From assembly GCA_021432605.1 (NCBI GenBank), contig MU271162.1, positions 381,721 to 445,720 on the forward strand: a stretch of 64,000 nucleotides of DNA, read 5' to 3'. This stretch comes from Coniochaeta sp. PMI_546. Taxonomy: Eukaryota > Ascomycota > Sordariomycetes > Coniochaetales > Coniochaetaceae. This document shows positions 15,601-30,600 of this stretch, piece by piece; within the stretch, counting starts at the first letter, position 1, and each line of letters opens with the position of its first letter. Below the pieces are notes generated by a model. That model did not search any database. It saw only the letters and a program-made list of their open reading frames with translations, and was not told the origin of the DNA. The position numbers were made by a program, and so were the translations under genes.

Positions 15601-18600
15601 CATAAGCGCCATCCAGCTTGTTGCTGCAGGCCGTGCGGCGGGCTTGTCGTTCACCGTGCACGATGTTTTCAGCGATCCGAGGCTCCTAGCGGTGGCTTCT
15701 CGCGCGGGCGACCAGAATGCCAGAGCAGAATACGACACCGAGCCCTTCGGTATGCTCCCGGCCGAAGAACTGGACGAGATCACTACAGCCGTGGCGCAAC
15801 AGTGCGACTTGCAAGAAGACCAGATAATTGAGGACGCTTATCCTTGTACACCACTACAAGCCGGCCTCATGGCGCTGGCTGTAAAGCAGCCCGGGTCCTA
15901 CACTGCCAGACACATCTACAGACTGGCGAACTCGGTTGACGTGGACCGCCTGCGACATGCCTGGGAGCTGACTGTGGGGGCATGTGTCAACCTGCGAACT
16001 CGCATCGTGCACTGCAACGATCATTCAATCCAGGCCGTGATCCGAGAGAATGCTATCTGGGAGCAGACCGATGGCGCCGATCTAGCAACTGCACTCCTGA
16101 CACTGAAATCAATGCCCATGGAGTACGGCACGCGGTTGTGCCGGTACGCAGTTGTTTCAGAGCAGGAATCGCGCTACTTTGTTCTCGTCATCCACCACGC
16201 TGTGTGCGACGGCTGGAGCATGGGTTTGGTCTTGGAAACCTTGCACAGTCTATACAGTGGTGGCCTTACCCTGCCTCTCGAGAGATACTCCAGCTTTGTC
16301 AACTATACAACCGGACTCGACGAAGCAGCCGCAGGGACTTACTGGGCCGAACAGCTCGATGGTGCACAGCGTGCGTCATTCCCGCGCGTAGATAGGGACA
16401 TCAAAGCGGATCTACAGACTGAGGTGTTGAAGACCACAATCGACTTCCCGCGATCGGAAGATGCAAATACGTCGCTCACTAAAGCAACCATCCTCCGCGC
16501 AGCCTGGGCATTGGTACTAGCACGCTACTGCGAGTCGGACGATGTGTGTTTCGGCACAACAGTGTCCGGTCGACATGCTCCGGTTCCCGGCGTCGAAAAG
16601 ATGCCGGGTCCAACTGTGGCTACAGTGCCGCTGCGTCTACGACTTGGAGACTGGCATCGGCATCCAGTCGCCGAATTCCTGCGGAGCGTCCAAGACCAAG
16701 CTGCTGATATGGTCGCTTTCGAACAGTTTGGCTTGCAGCGAATCTCAAAATTGAGCCTTGACGCCAAGGAGGCCTGTGACTTCTCCAGCTTGATGGTTGT
16801 TCAGCCAGCGAACCTTGTCGAGCATATGGGCGGTGACGAGAAGTTGCTGTTATTTGGAGAGACAGACCAGTCTCTGGCGACCGAGTCTGTCAATGGATAC
16901 TACAGTTATCCCCTCGTTTTGCAGGTAATGACACACACTGACCGTGTCGAGCTTATTATCGCTTATGATGCGAACGTGGTTCAGCGAGCTCGACTCGAGA
17001 TACTGTCGAGACATATCGAACATGTGGTCCAGCAGCTGCTGCTTCATCCGGATGCTACACTTGCGTCGCTTTCGATCGCTGGCGACTGGGATATTGCGCA
17101 GGCTATCAAGTATAATGGCGACGCTCCTGATGTCGTCGAGGCTTGCGTCCATGATTTGTTCAAGACACAGGCTCGACTGAACCCTGATGCCACTGCTATT
17201 CGAGCGTGGGATGGCGAAATGACGTATCGCCAACTTGATGCTGCGTCGGACCTGCTGGCAGGCATGCTTCGCCTGGAAGCCGGTGTAAAAACCGGTGATT
17301 TCATTCACGTTTGTTTTGAGAAGTCACTGTGGTATTTCGTGGCAGTCCTGGCCGTTAACAAAGCCGGGGCGGCCTGGAGTCCGCTTGACCCCGACCATCC
17401 GGTCCAACGGCTGAGAAACATCGTACAGCAGACCGGAGCAAAACTTGCATTAGCATCAGCTGCTCAGGCTTCTCGCTGCGCCGATTTGGTGACCCGAGTG
17501 ATCGTGGTAGACTCAGCTCTTGATGGGGACCTCCGAGAAGCGGCAGCCCGCCACGTCACTCAGTCGGCAAGTAGCTTGCTTCGTGACGTCGATGTAAATC
17601 CCTACCACCCTGCCTATGTACTATTCACCTCCGGCAGCACAGGTACACCAAAGGGTCTGGTCATGCGGCACGTTTCTGTCTGCACCAGCCAAACAGCTAT
17701 TGCAAAACGCCTCGGCATGGACTCCCAGGTCCGCATACTGCAATTCTCGTCGTTCGTTTTTGACGTCTCTATTGGCGAGTTCATTGCACCACTCCTCTCC
17801 GGCGGGCAGGTCTGTGTCCCCGCTGAGGCTATGAGACTCAACGTGAGTAGCCTGGAGGAATTTGTCCGGGCTATGGATGTGAATTGGGCATTCTTCACTC
17901 CAGCATTTGCTCAAAATCTAAGACTGGAGAATATGCCTGGCCTGGAGGTCGTTCTTCTTGCCGGCGAAGCGGTCGGGCGCGACGTCTTTAACACCTGGTT
18001 TGGCCGGGTTCCGCGGCTCGTTAACGGATACGGACCGGCCGAAACTTGCGTCTTCAGCTCATTGCACGAGTGGACAGCGCATAGCGAATCACCCCTCACC
18101 ATTGGGCGGTCTGTTGGAGGTTTCTGTTGGATCGTGGATCCTGAAGATCCCCAGAGGCTTGCGCCTATAGGCTGCGTCGGTGAACTCGTCGTTCAGGGCC
18201 CGACTATACTCCAGGAGTACCTCGCCGATGAAGTGAAGACCACCAATGCCACGGTAGTCGACCTCCCGAGCTGGGCACCAAGGCGGAAAGCGGTATCATG
18301 GGATCGATTCTTTAAAACAGGTGATCTTTGCTACTACAATAGCAATGGTGCGCTTGAATATGTGAGCCGGAAAGACACCCAAGTCAAGATCCGGGGGCTG
18401 CGGGTTGAGCTTGGTGAGATCGAGCACCACCTTCATTCGATTGTGGACGACCTGGTGCAGGTTGCCGTCGATGTACTTCGCAAAGATACGGCCACGACCT
18501 TGGTTGCTTTCCTTTGTTTTAACGAAGAGAAACGCATCTCCACTGGTATTCAAGATCAAAACACCGAGGAACATTTCCTGCCTCTGACATCTAGCTTGAA

Positions 18601-21600
18601 GAGTCAGCTGGTCGCTGCGATCGGACAATTAAGCGTTGCACTTCCGGAGTACATGCTGCCGTCCTTGTTTATACCTTGCCGATATATGCCAGTCGTGGCA
18701 TCTGCCAAAATGGACAGGGCCCTCCTCCGACGGTCTGCCGGTTCTTTGGCAGCTGGGACTCTGGCGCAGTATACGCTTGCGGACAGCGACAAGCGGCCTG
18801 TGAAGGACTCCAGGGAGCGCGCCATGCAAGCAATCTGGGCGACGGTACTACGTATTCCTACCGAGTCTATTGGCCGAGACGATAGTTTCCTGCGTCTAGG
18901 GGGCGACTCGATCAGTGCCATCCAGCTGGTTACAGCAGCACGTAACGCGGGGCTTGCTTTCACGGTCCACGACATCTTCCAGGATCCTCGCCTACACGCT
19001 GTGACTTCCAAAGCGAGTCTTGATCGACAGGGAGGACACAAGGTGGAGCCATTCCAGCTGTTACACACGCACGCTGATGGCCTAGAGGCGACGAAGGTGG
19101 CCTTGGCACGTGCATGCGGACTTGTCGAAGGCCAGCAAATACAAGACGCCTACCCCTGCACTCCTCTTCAAGAAGGTTTGATGGCCCTTGCTGTCAAACA
19201 GCCTGGTTCTTACATTGCCAAGCGTGTCTTCCGTCTAGCGCACTCAGTGGACGAAGTCCGATTCAGAAGGGCTTGGGAACAAACGCTAAATGTTTGTGAC
19301 ATCCTCCGCACACGCATAGTGCTTCACGATAGCACGTCAATCCAAACTGCCGTTGATGGACCGGCTGTCTGGGAGCCCACCGGAGGTCTGGGCCTGTCGT
19401 CTGCACTCAACGCTTTGTCTAGCGGAGTAAAGATGGAGTATGGCTCGCGGCTGTGCCGGTACGCCCTGGTCACAGATACTGACGGATGGCGCTATTTTGT
19501 GCTGGTCCTGCACCACTCTGTTTTCGACGGTTGGAGCTTGGGCCTGGCGCTTGAAACTCTGTATACCATCTACGGCGGCGAACCTGCGCCAGCACTTGAG
19601 CCGTACTCCAAGTTCGTGGATCATCTCACTCGGGCTGATACGAAGGTGAATGAGGATTACTGGAGGATGCAGCTTGAAGGAGCGGTGCGGACAAATTACC
19701 CGCAAATGCATTCAGCGACAAGCCTCCCGGAGAGCATCAACATCCTAGAATCTTCTATCGCCTTCCCACAACAGCCGAGCTCGTCCATTACTAAAGCAAC
19801 CATTCTGCGTGCTGCTTGGGCACTCGTGCTGGCAAGATACTGTGACACGAATGATATCTGCTTCGGCACAGTTGTCTCCGGCCGACAAGCCGACGTCCCT
19901 GGGGTAGAGAGGATTGCGGGGCCGGTTGTAGCCACGGTTCCGGTCCGACTGCGGCTTGGGGACCGGCAACAGTCCGTCGATGACTTCCTGCAAAGTGTAC
20001 AACTCCACGCGTCGGAGATGGTAGCCCATGAACAGTTCGGAATTCGAAACATCTCCAAGCTTAGCGCTGAAGCAAAAGAAGCCTGCGACTTTGCCAGTCT
20101 GCTGATTATCCAGCCTGGGCAGGTTGTCGTCTCTGGAGCTGACCCCGAAATACTGCTTCCTGCAGACTCCGAAGCCTCTGAGACAACCGAGGCCTTAGAC
20201 GGCTACTTCAATTACCCGCTTGTGCTACAGATCGCCACCTACGACGACCACGTTAAGGCAGTCATAAGCTACGACACCGGTATCATCCGCAGGCCCGCGG
20301 CCGAAGCTCTGGTCCACCATCTTGGGCAAACAATACGAGAACTCGCGTCAAAAAGTCTTGGACACGCCGCACTCGACACAGTTTCCATCGCCGGATCCTG
20401 GGATGTGGAACAAGCGGCAAAGTGGAATACCGCTGATACATCAATAGTCGATGCATGCGTCCACGATCTAATCGCCGAACGAACTGCGAAAAATCCTGGC
20501 CACCAAGCCATTCACTCCTGGGATGGCAGGTTGAGTTACGCCCAACTGGATCAAATGTCAACACTGTTGGCCCTTCATCTCTCTGAATTTGGGGTTGGTC
20601 CCGAGGTATTGGTGCCCGTATGCTTTGAGAAGTCCATGTGGGCTATCGTCGCGATGCTGGGCGTCCTGAAGGCTGGAGGCGCATTCGTTCCATTAAGCCC
20701 ATCGTCCCCCCCCGCACAGCGCGAAGCACTAGTTCGCGAGACACGTGCCCAGGTGATGCTTGCATCGTCATCACAAATGCATTTAGTTCAGCACCTGACT
20801 GAAACGATCATCGAGGTATCGGCTTCGGAAATGGTGAGCCTTTCCTTTGGTGCTGTTGGCAACTCTCACCAAACCGCCAAGCGGTCAACAACGCCGGACA
20901 ACGCGGCGTACGCCATCTTCACATCTGGGTCAACTGGAAAACCGAAAACTATCATCATGGACCACTGCGCGCTATCTACTAGTGTGATGCGAAATGGCGT
21001 GGTACATCTACTAGATGACCATTCACGCGTATTGCAGTACTCAAGCTTCGTTTTCGATATCTCTCTAGGCGAAATATTCGAAACACTCGTCTTCGGTGGT
21101 ACAATATGTCTTCCTTCAGAAGACCAGAGGCTACAGGGCATAGCGACGTTCATGGAAGACGCGCTGGTGAACGTGGCCATGTTGACTGCGTCATTCCTAA
21201 CCACACTCAAGCCGACGGATGTGCCATCACTCAAACTTCTCCTACTGGTAGGAGAGGCGCCGACGCGGCAGGTCATCAACACCTGGGTCGGTCATGGAGT
21301 CGAGCTAGTCAACGCTTACGGCCCGGCAGAAGCGTGTATATACTGCGCGTCATTCACCTACCAGTCACGCGACGATCCCCCGGCAAGTATCGGGACGAGT
21401 ACTACAGCGGATTTCTGGGTGGTCGATCCAGACAATCACCAACGCCTCGCGCCGATCGGCTGTGTTGGTGAGTTGGTGGTCCAGGGTCACGCCTTAGCTC
21501 GTGGTTACGCCAACGACAAAGAAGGTACGGAACGAGTCTTCTTGAACACAGTGAGCTGGATGCCACAATCAGCTATACAAACGAAAACGAGGTTCTACCG

Positions 21601-24600
21601 CACAGGAGACTTGGTCCGCTACAACTTTGACGGCAGTCTGGAATACCTCGGTCGGAAGGACACCCAGATCAAACTGCGTGGCCAGCGTGTCGAACTAGGC
21701 GCCATTGAACATACCATCAAGAGCGCGTCGGAGGTTCTGGAGAACCTGACCATTGAGCACGTGGCTGTCGACATTGTCAAACAGAGTGGTCGGGAATGGC
21801 TTGTGGCGCTCATCAAATTCAGCGGTCTGACAAGCGGAAACAGCGAGCCAGAGGACGTGTTGATGCCGCTGACAGACGACCTCCGAGAGCTGATTAAAAG
21901 CATAGCCGGATATGTCAAGGACCGGTTACCGCCGTACATGGTACCTGCCTACTTCATACCACTCCGCTCAATGCCTTTCCAAACTTCTATGAAGCTCCAC
22001 CGTTCTAAGCTTCGCGACCTTGCGAATGGGCTTTCCCAGGAAGAGTTGCTCGCGTTCACACTATCATCGGACGTACAAGGCAGAGAGGCGCCGGTTACCG
22101 AGATGGAGACCAAATTGCGGGACGTCTGGGCTCACGTACTACACATAGAAGTGGACAAAATTGCACGCCATGACGACTTTTTCCAAATTGGCGGAGACTC
22201 CATCAGCGCAATACAAGTGGTCACGGCCGCGCATGAAGCCGGAATTACCGTTACGGTGCACGATATCTTCCGCAATCCGCGCCTCTCTGCCGTCGCGTCT
22301 GCTGCTGTCGAAGCCCCAGAGCAACAGGTATATCACGCAAAGCCATTCTCCCTGTTGCCGGCTGCCGAGCTGGAACATGTCAAGAAAGCCGTAGCGGATA
22401 CATGCGCAGTTGACGCTGTTGATATTCAGGACGCCTACCCTTGTACTGCACTTCAGGAGGGTTTGATGGCACTTACTTCTAAGGAGCCTGGATCCTACGT
22501 CGCCAAGCACGTCTTTCAGCTAGCAGCTTCTGTGGACCTTGCAGGCTTCCGGGATGCCTGGGAGCGTACACTCGCGGCGTACGAGATTATGCGAACACGA
22601 ATTATCCTCTACAATGAGATGCTGATTCAAGCTGTGATCCGAGAGCCAGCCCAATGGGAGACAGCAGAAGACATGAACCAAGTGAGCATGGTGTATGGCT
22701 CACGTCTGTGTCGATACGCAGTTGTCTCAGATCCGACTGGAGGACACTATTTTATCCTCGTCACGCATCACGCCATATTCGACGCATGGAGTTTGGGTAT
22801 GGTGCTGGAGACGCTGTGTGATGTTTATGAAGGAGGCCTAGCACCTGTCCTGGAGCCTTACTCTGGCTTTGTCAATTATATCAGTCAGATCGATCACGAG
22901 GCTGCGGATGAGTACTGGAGCTCGCAGCTGGACGGCGCACAGCGGGTGTCGTTTCCAGAAGCACGGTCCGTGACCAGCACTGCCAAACCGACAACCCAAA
23001 GCATGCAAACGACTCTTGGTTTACCTCAACTACCAGATACTACCATCACCAAAGCTACGCTGCTGAATGCTGCGTGGGCTTTGGTCATGGCACGCTACGC
23101 CGATGATAGAGATGACGTATGCTTTGGTACCACCGTCTCCGGCAGGCAGGCACCAATCGTTGGGGTAGAAAGGATGGCTGGTCCTGCTGTGGCAACAGTC
23201 CCAGTCCGCCTACGTGTGGACCGTCAAGAGTCTGTGGCAGAGTTCCTGCGTCGCACGCAGGTCCATATTTCGGAGATGGTGGCATACGAGCAGTATGGCT
23301 TGCAAAATATTGCGAAGGTCTCCCCAGCCGCAAAGGAGGCATGCAATTTTGCCAACTTGCTAATAGTCCAACCGGGGCAGACCTCTGTCTCTAGCAGCAC
23401 ATCAAGATTACTACTTCCTACAGAGAGACGAGGAGACAAGACTGCAGAAGCACTAGAAGGGTACTTCAGCTATCCTCTCGTGGTACAGGCATTCACTTAC
23501 AGTGACCGAGTGGAGCTCACTCTGACGTATGACGCAAATGTTGTCTCGGAAGCCACACTCAATGCCCTCGGTCATCATCTGGACCATGTGCTCCAGCAAC
23601 TCGTAACCCGTATGGATGTGGCCCTTGGGATGGTTTCTGTGGCAGGGCCTTGGGACCTGGAGCAAGCCACTTCCTGGAACACAGCAGACACGAGTGTCGC
23701 GAACATCGAGTGCGTACAAGATTTAATCGCCAAACATGTTGCTCAGACTCCTGAGAACGAAGCTGTCTATGCCTGGGATGGACGACTTACGTACGCTGAG
23801 CTGGACCATCTATCTACTATCCTCGCGATCCACCTCGCTGGCCAGTATAGTGTTGGCCCGGAGACCTTGGTCCCGATATGCTTTGAAAAGTCTATGTGGG
23901 CGATCGTGGCCATGCTAGGTGTTTTGAAAGCTGGAGGAGGCTTCATTCCTGTCGACCCCTCGCACCCAGCTAGCCGAAAGCGTGTGGTCATCCATGAGAC
24001 GCGAGCACATTTGATGCTAGCTTCATCAAGCACGTCAGCGGAAAACCAAGGCCTGGTCGACCATATAGTGGAAGTATCCGCCTTGCGACTACAATCTATG
24101 TCCAGACTTCCGAACCACAGCACTATCAAACTACCCCGAGCACAAACAAGCAACGCAGCGTACGCAATCTTCACGTCCGGCTCGACTGGCAAGCCTAAAA
24201 CAATCGTCATGGAACACATAGCTCTTTACATCAGCGTGCTAAGAAACGGCGTTGATCACGGCATGTGTTCCAAGTCTCGAGTGTTACAGTATTCGAGTTT
24301 CGTGTTCGATATCTCCCTGGGCGAAATCTTTGAAACCCTGGCATTTGGGGGGACAGTGTGCGTACCCTCAGAGGCCCAGCGCACCCAAGATATTGCCAGC
24401 TTTATCAACCAAGCACAGGTTAATGTTGCCATGTTGACCGCCTCTTTCCTTGTCGCCTTGGAGCCTTTAAGCGTCCCTTCCTTGAAGATCCTCCTACTTG
24501 TGGGCGAAGCCCCTACAAGGGAGACGATACAGACCTGGGTGGGTCAGGTCGACCGGCTTGTCAACGCATATGGTCCGGCCGAGGCCTGCATCTACTGTGC

Positions 24601-27600
24601 TTCGCACACGTATGAGCCAGGACAAGTATCACAGCCAACCAATATTGGGCGCGGCACAGCTGCGAACTTCTGGATTGTCAATTCGAATAATCACCAGGAG
24701 CTTGCGCCGATCGGCTGTGTGGGCGAGCTAGTCATTCACGGTGACGTCCTGGCACGTGGCTACGCCAACGATGAAGAAACAACCGCTCGCTCATTCCTTA
24801 CACATGTAGACTGGCTGCCTGCTCCAGTCCATGGGCAGCAGCGCTTCTACAAAACGGGCGACCTTGTAAAGTACAACGCTGAAGATGGCACGATTCATTA
24901 TCTCGGGCGAAAAGACACGCAAATCAAGCTACGTGGACAGCGTATTGAGCTTGGCGCGATCGAGCACTGTATCAAGCGATCCCAGCCATTGATTGAGCAT
25001 GTCGCCGTCGACATGGTCAAGCAGGGATCTTGGGAAATGCTGATTGCCCTTGTCACCTTCCAGAACACCATGAAAGGGCAAGAGGACGGAGACGTGCTTG
25101 TACCCGTCACAAATAGCATGCGCAAATGCTTTTCGGCTGTGGTTTCCCAGCTTAAGCACGAGTTACCTGCATATATGATACCGGCATTCTTCGTACCACT
25201 GCGGCGAATGCCATTTCAGGCCTCGATGAAATTGCACCGGTCGAAGCTCAGGGAGATTGCGAGTAGCCTGACGCTGGAGCACCTGTTGAGTTACAAACTT
25301 GGCGCAGGGGAGAAGAAGGTCGAACCCGTCAGCCAGATAGAATTCAAGGTCCGCGAGGTATGGGCACAGGTGTTGAAGGTTGACGCGGATGCCATCGGCC
25401 GATTTGACAGTTTTCTGGAGATTGGTGGTGACTCAATCAACGCAATCAAGGTGGTGGCAGCTTCTCGACAAGCCGGTCTCGTTCTTACCGTCAATGACAT
25501 CTTTGCGGACCCCCGGCTGTCTGCTGTTGCGACGAGGGCTGAGGCTGGAACCCTCAATGACTCTGACAAGAAGATCTTCGACGCAAAACCATTCGCCCTG
25601 TTGCAGCGTGAGCGAGTGCAACACGTCCGGGAAACGGTCGCCCAAGAGTGCGGTCTGGATGTTGGCAAGGTCGAAGATGCTTTCCCTTGCACGTCTCTTC
25701 AAGAGGGACTGATGGCCCTTGCTGTCAAACAACCTGGCTCGTACATGGCAAGATACGTCTACAGGCTCAATACTGTCGACATTGCACGATTCAAGACTGC
25801 CTGGGAGCGCACAGTTGCTGTCTGTGCCAACCTGCGCACACGTATCTGTCACCTCGATGGTCTTTCGATGCAAGCGATTGTTCGGGAGCAGCCGAGCTGG
25901 GAACCCACGCAATGCACGAGTCTCACTACCGTTCTGCAAGCGGTTGGCGGTACGGAAATGCAGTACGGCTCTCGTCTTTGCCGCTACGCGTTAGCATCCG
26001 ACGGAGAGATCAACTATTTCGTCCTGGTACTTCACCATGCCATATTTGATGGTTGGTCTATGGGTCTCGTTCTTGATACCCTCTCCACCCTGTACGATGG
26101 CAACACTGAGCCGACCCTGTATCCGTATGCCGGCTTCGTAGACTACACTCTTCGACTCGATGCAGACGCTGCGGGTGATTATTGGGCAGCCCAACTGCAC
26201 GGTTGTCGACGCGCTTCGTTCCCACAAGCCAACAGCCATGCGGCGGTGCAAGTGGGAACAAAGACCCAGGTCTTGGAGACGAATATCTCTCTTCCAAGAA
26301 CCATGGTAGACTCCTCGATTACGACCGCAACGATTCTCAGAGCTGCGTGGGCACTTGTGCTAGCGCAATACTCTGACGGGACAGACGACGTATGTTTTGG
26401 CACTTCGGTGTCTGGACGACAGGCACCAGTTGCAGGGATCGAGAGCATGGCTGGACCAGCAATTGCGACCGTCCCAGTCCGTGTCTTGTTTGATCAGCAC
26501 CAATCGGTGGCAGATTTCTTGCGGCAAGTCCAGACCCAGGCTGCTGAGATGACTCCGTACGAGCAGTACGGCCTGCAGAGAATCAGGAAACTTAGCGCAG
26601 ACGCGGCCGAGGCTTGTGACTTCCAGAGTCTGATTGTGATACAACCTGGCAAGGCCATGGCACTCGAGTCCAATACAACAACAAGCACTTTGCTAGTTCC
26701 CGGCACCGAGGAGGAATGCGGAACCGAGGATTCACTGGCTGGCTACTTCAGCTACCCTCTCGTAGTCCAAGCATTCCCTGACGGCAACGGCGGAGTCGAC
26801 TTCATGTTTACCTACGACGCCAATGTTGTTTCGAGCAGTCGGCTCCAAGCCATGTCGCGTCACCTTGACCACACGCTCCAGCAGCTCATACAACAGCCCG
26901 ATTCGTCAATCGGCGCTATCTCAATCGCGGGGACCTGGGACTTACAACAGGCCACACGGTGGAACGGTGATGCGCCTGAGCTGATCCCCTCTTGCGTGCA
27001 TGAGCTTGTTGAGGTGCAAGCGCGTGAACGGCCCAATGCCCTGGCCATCTGCGCGTGGGATGTTGAGCTCAGCTACTTGCAACTGGACGCAACAGCTACG
27101 AGACTAGCTCACAGGCTCATCAATGTCTTCAATGTCCAGACCGGTGATCTTGTTCACGTTTGCTTCGAGAAATCGGCGTGGTTCTTCGTCGCGATCCTAG
27201 CAATCAATAAAGCCGGAGCAGCCTGGGTGCCGTTGGACCCCGGCCACCCGGCTCAGAGACACAAACATATTGTTGGGCAGACTCGAGCCCGTGTTGCCCT
27301 GGTGTCCGAAGACCAGGCTTCCAAGATCACGGCTCTAAATTTATTGGCGCAGGTGCTCGTGGTGACGCCTACACTAGCTGCCGGGCTCCTTCTCGAAATG
27401 GGCGAACAACATGCCCCCGTCAAATCCACCGTGACACCACAGCACGCAGCATACGTGCTGTTCACTTCCGGAAGTACAGGAATGCCCAAAGGTCTGGTCA
27501 TGCAACACCAGGCGGTCTGCACCAGCCAGACCGCTATTGCCCGGCGCCTGCGTCTCACTCCTAACATTCGTATACTGCAATTCGCGTCTTACGTATTTGA

Positions 27601-30600
27601 TCTCTGCATCGGTGAGATCATTGCCCCGCTTATAACAGGAGCAACGCTTTGCGTGCCAGACGAAGCAACAAGACTCAACGGTATCGAACAATTCATTCGC
27701 ACCTACAACATCAACTGGGCATTCCTTACGCCGGCATTTGTGCAGACTATTCGTCCTGAGGACGTCCCTGGCCTTGAACTGCTTCTCCTGGCCGGCGAGG
27801 CCGTCCCACGCCAGGTCCTGGATACTTGGTTTGGCAAGGTTCGCTTGGTCAATGGATGGGGTCCTGCTGAGACTTGTGTCTTCAGTACCCTCCACGAGTG
27901 GGAGTCTCTTGACGAGTCACCACTCGCTATCGGCAGACCGGTTGGTGGATTCTGCTGGGTCGTTGATTCGGATGATCCGCAAAAGCTGGCACCTATTGGG
28001 TGTACAGGTGAGGTGGTAATCCAAGGCCCTACAATTCTAACCGAGTATCTTGATGATGTGGCCAAGACAAGGGCTGCAACTGTGGAGTCCGTGCCACCGT
28101 GGGCTCCGCGCCAGACAGAGGCTCCTTGGGGACGTTTCTTCAAGTCTGGTGATCTCTGCTACTATGGCAATCATGGCGTCCTCCACTTTGTCAGTCGCAA
28201 AGACACGCAGGTCAAGATTCGTGGCCTGCGTGTCGAGCTTGGTGAAGTTGAACACCACTTGAAGGAGGCCATGGTAACTGCTCTTTCCCGGGACACAGTG
28301 CAGGTTGTTGTTGATGTCCTTCGGGACGGTCCACTGCCTGCCTTGGTTGCATTCTTGTGCTGGAGCAACCAAGCGCAGATGTGTTCAGACAAGCGGGATA
28401 ACAATCTGTTTCTACCCCTTACACAACGCACGAAAAGCCAGATTGCAGCTGCTGTCGCCCACCTCGGTGTCATGCTACCTAGCTACATGATACCGACCCT
28501 GTTTATCCCCTGTCTCCACATACCGCACTCGACATCTACCAAGGTCGATAGAGGAACACTTTGCCGCCTTGCAAGTGTTCTTGAAAAGGACATCCTAGCC
28601 GGTTACACCCTTTCGGACGTTGAAAAACGACCGGCGGAGACGGAACCTGAGAGGCAATTGCAGGCGATCTGGTCCGCAGTATTGAAGATCCCAGCTCATT
28701 CCATCGGGCGAGACGACAGTTTCCTCCGTCTGGGCGGCGACTCCATAAGTGCTATCCACGTGGTGACTGCTGCTCGCGAGCTGGGGCTCTCACTGACCGT
28801 CCAGGAAATCTTTAACGATCCTCGTCTGATGGCGGTCGCTGCCAAGGTCGTGAGTGGCCACCCGGAAACGCTCGAGAGTTACAAGCCATTTAGTCTTCTT
28901 CCACATGAAGACCTCACAGACATCCTCGCCACCGTCGCAAGAGAATGTCACAGCGACGTCAACGACATTGAAGATGTCTATCCGTGCACACCCCTACAAG
29001 AGGGTCTGATGGCCTTGGCAGTCACGCAGCCCGGTACCTACAAGGTCAGGTACGTCTACCGGTTAGCTGAATCCGTCGACGTGGATCAATTCCGGACTGC
29101 GTGGGACCAGACAGTGCAAACATGCAGTAACCTCCGTACCCGAATCATGCTCCACAGACAGCTGGGTTCGATCCAGGTTGTCCTTCGAGGCCCGGTCCTG
29201 TGGTGGGAGCCAAACAACAGGACCGATCTGTCCGCTGTACTTAGTGCTGCTAAGACAACGGAGATGCGGTATGGACTTCCTCTCTGCCGTCATGCTCTAG
29301 TGACGGAGGCTTCTGGGACGAAGTACTTTGTGCTTGTTATGCATCACTCTATTATCGACGGTTGGAATATGGGCTTGGTCCTTAGCACACTGTCTAGCTT
29401 CTATAGCAGAAGTGACAGTGTACCTCCACTGGAGTCGTATGCAGCTTTTGTTCGTTATGTCGCAGATATCGACGATGCAGCTGCAGCGGAGTACTGGACC
29501 GCGCAGCTGGCTGGTGCGCAAAGAGCGCTCTTCCCACTTCGAGAAAGCGGAATGGGTTCAAAGAAGCACGGGACAGCGACGGCTACGCAGACTTTGGAAA
29601 CGACTATCTCGATCCAGGAACCGTCGGATAGCTCCATCACGATTGCCACTGTGCTAAGAGCAGCGTGGGCCGTGGTATTGGGTCAATACTGCGATACTGA
29701 CGATGTTTGCTTTGGTACAACAGTGTCAGGTCGCCACGCTCCTCTCGCTGGAGTAGAGAGGATGCCTGGACCAGCTGTCTCGACCGTTCCTGTTCGGATT
29801 CGTCTCGATAGAGCGCAGCTCCTAGACGAGTTCCTAACCAATATTCAGTCTCAGGCCACAGACATGATTGCCTTCGAGCAATACGGACTGCAAAACATAT
29901 CGAAGCTCTCTCCAGAGGCCAAGGAAGCTTGTGACTTTGCAAGCTTAATGGTCGTCCAACCTATGAACATGATGGGTGGCAAGATTGTGCAAGATGACTT
30001 GCTTTCAAATGGCCTATTGCCTCACAAGTCTGACGATGAATCACTGGATGGCTATTTCAGTTACCCCTTGGTCTTGCAAGCTGCTACACATCATGACCGC
30101 GTTGACCTGATGCTGACATACGATACCAATATGGTTTCCAAGGCAAGGATCGAAGCTCTCACCCATCACCTCGACCAGGTGGTTCGCCAGATAGCTGCGT
30201 CGCATGGCAGCGCAACAACAATTGACGCCATATCCGTAGCCAGCACATGGGATATGGAGCAGGCCATGCGTTGGAACAGCACCGTCGACACGTCTCCTGT
30301 GCTCAGATGCGTGCACGAGCTCATTGCCGACAGGACAGTCCAAACCCCGGTCCATGAGGCAGTTTACGCCTGGGACGGAACAGTCAGCTATTCCGAGCTC
30401 GACCGCCTATCCACGAAGATAGCTAGGCATCTAGTCGAGCTCGGTGTAGTCACTCCAGACGCCTTTCTGCTTCTGTGTTTTGAGAAATCGAAGTGGATGA
30501 TCATCGCAATGCTAGCAGTCATGAAGGCAGGTGGCGCCTTTGTTCCGCTCGACCCAACTCATCCACTGGAGCGGCGTCAGGCCCTAATTCGGGAGACGGG

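Noticed and set aside
22440-22820. C domain after module 7 as an epimerase domain because of HHAIFDAWS
   Set aside because: It has the length, YPCTALQEG start and SGRQAP motif of a condensation domain, and is followed directly by an A domain.
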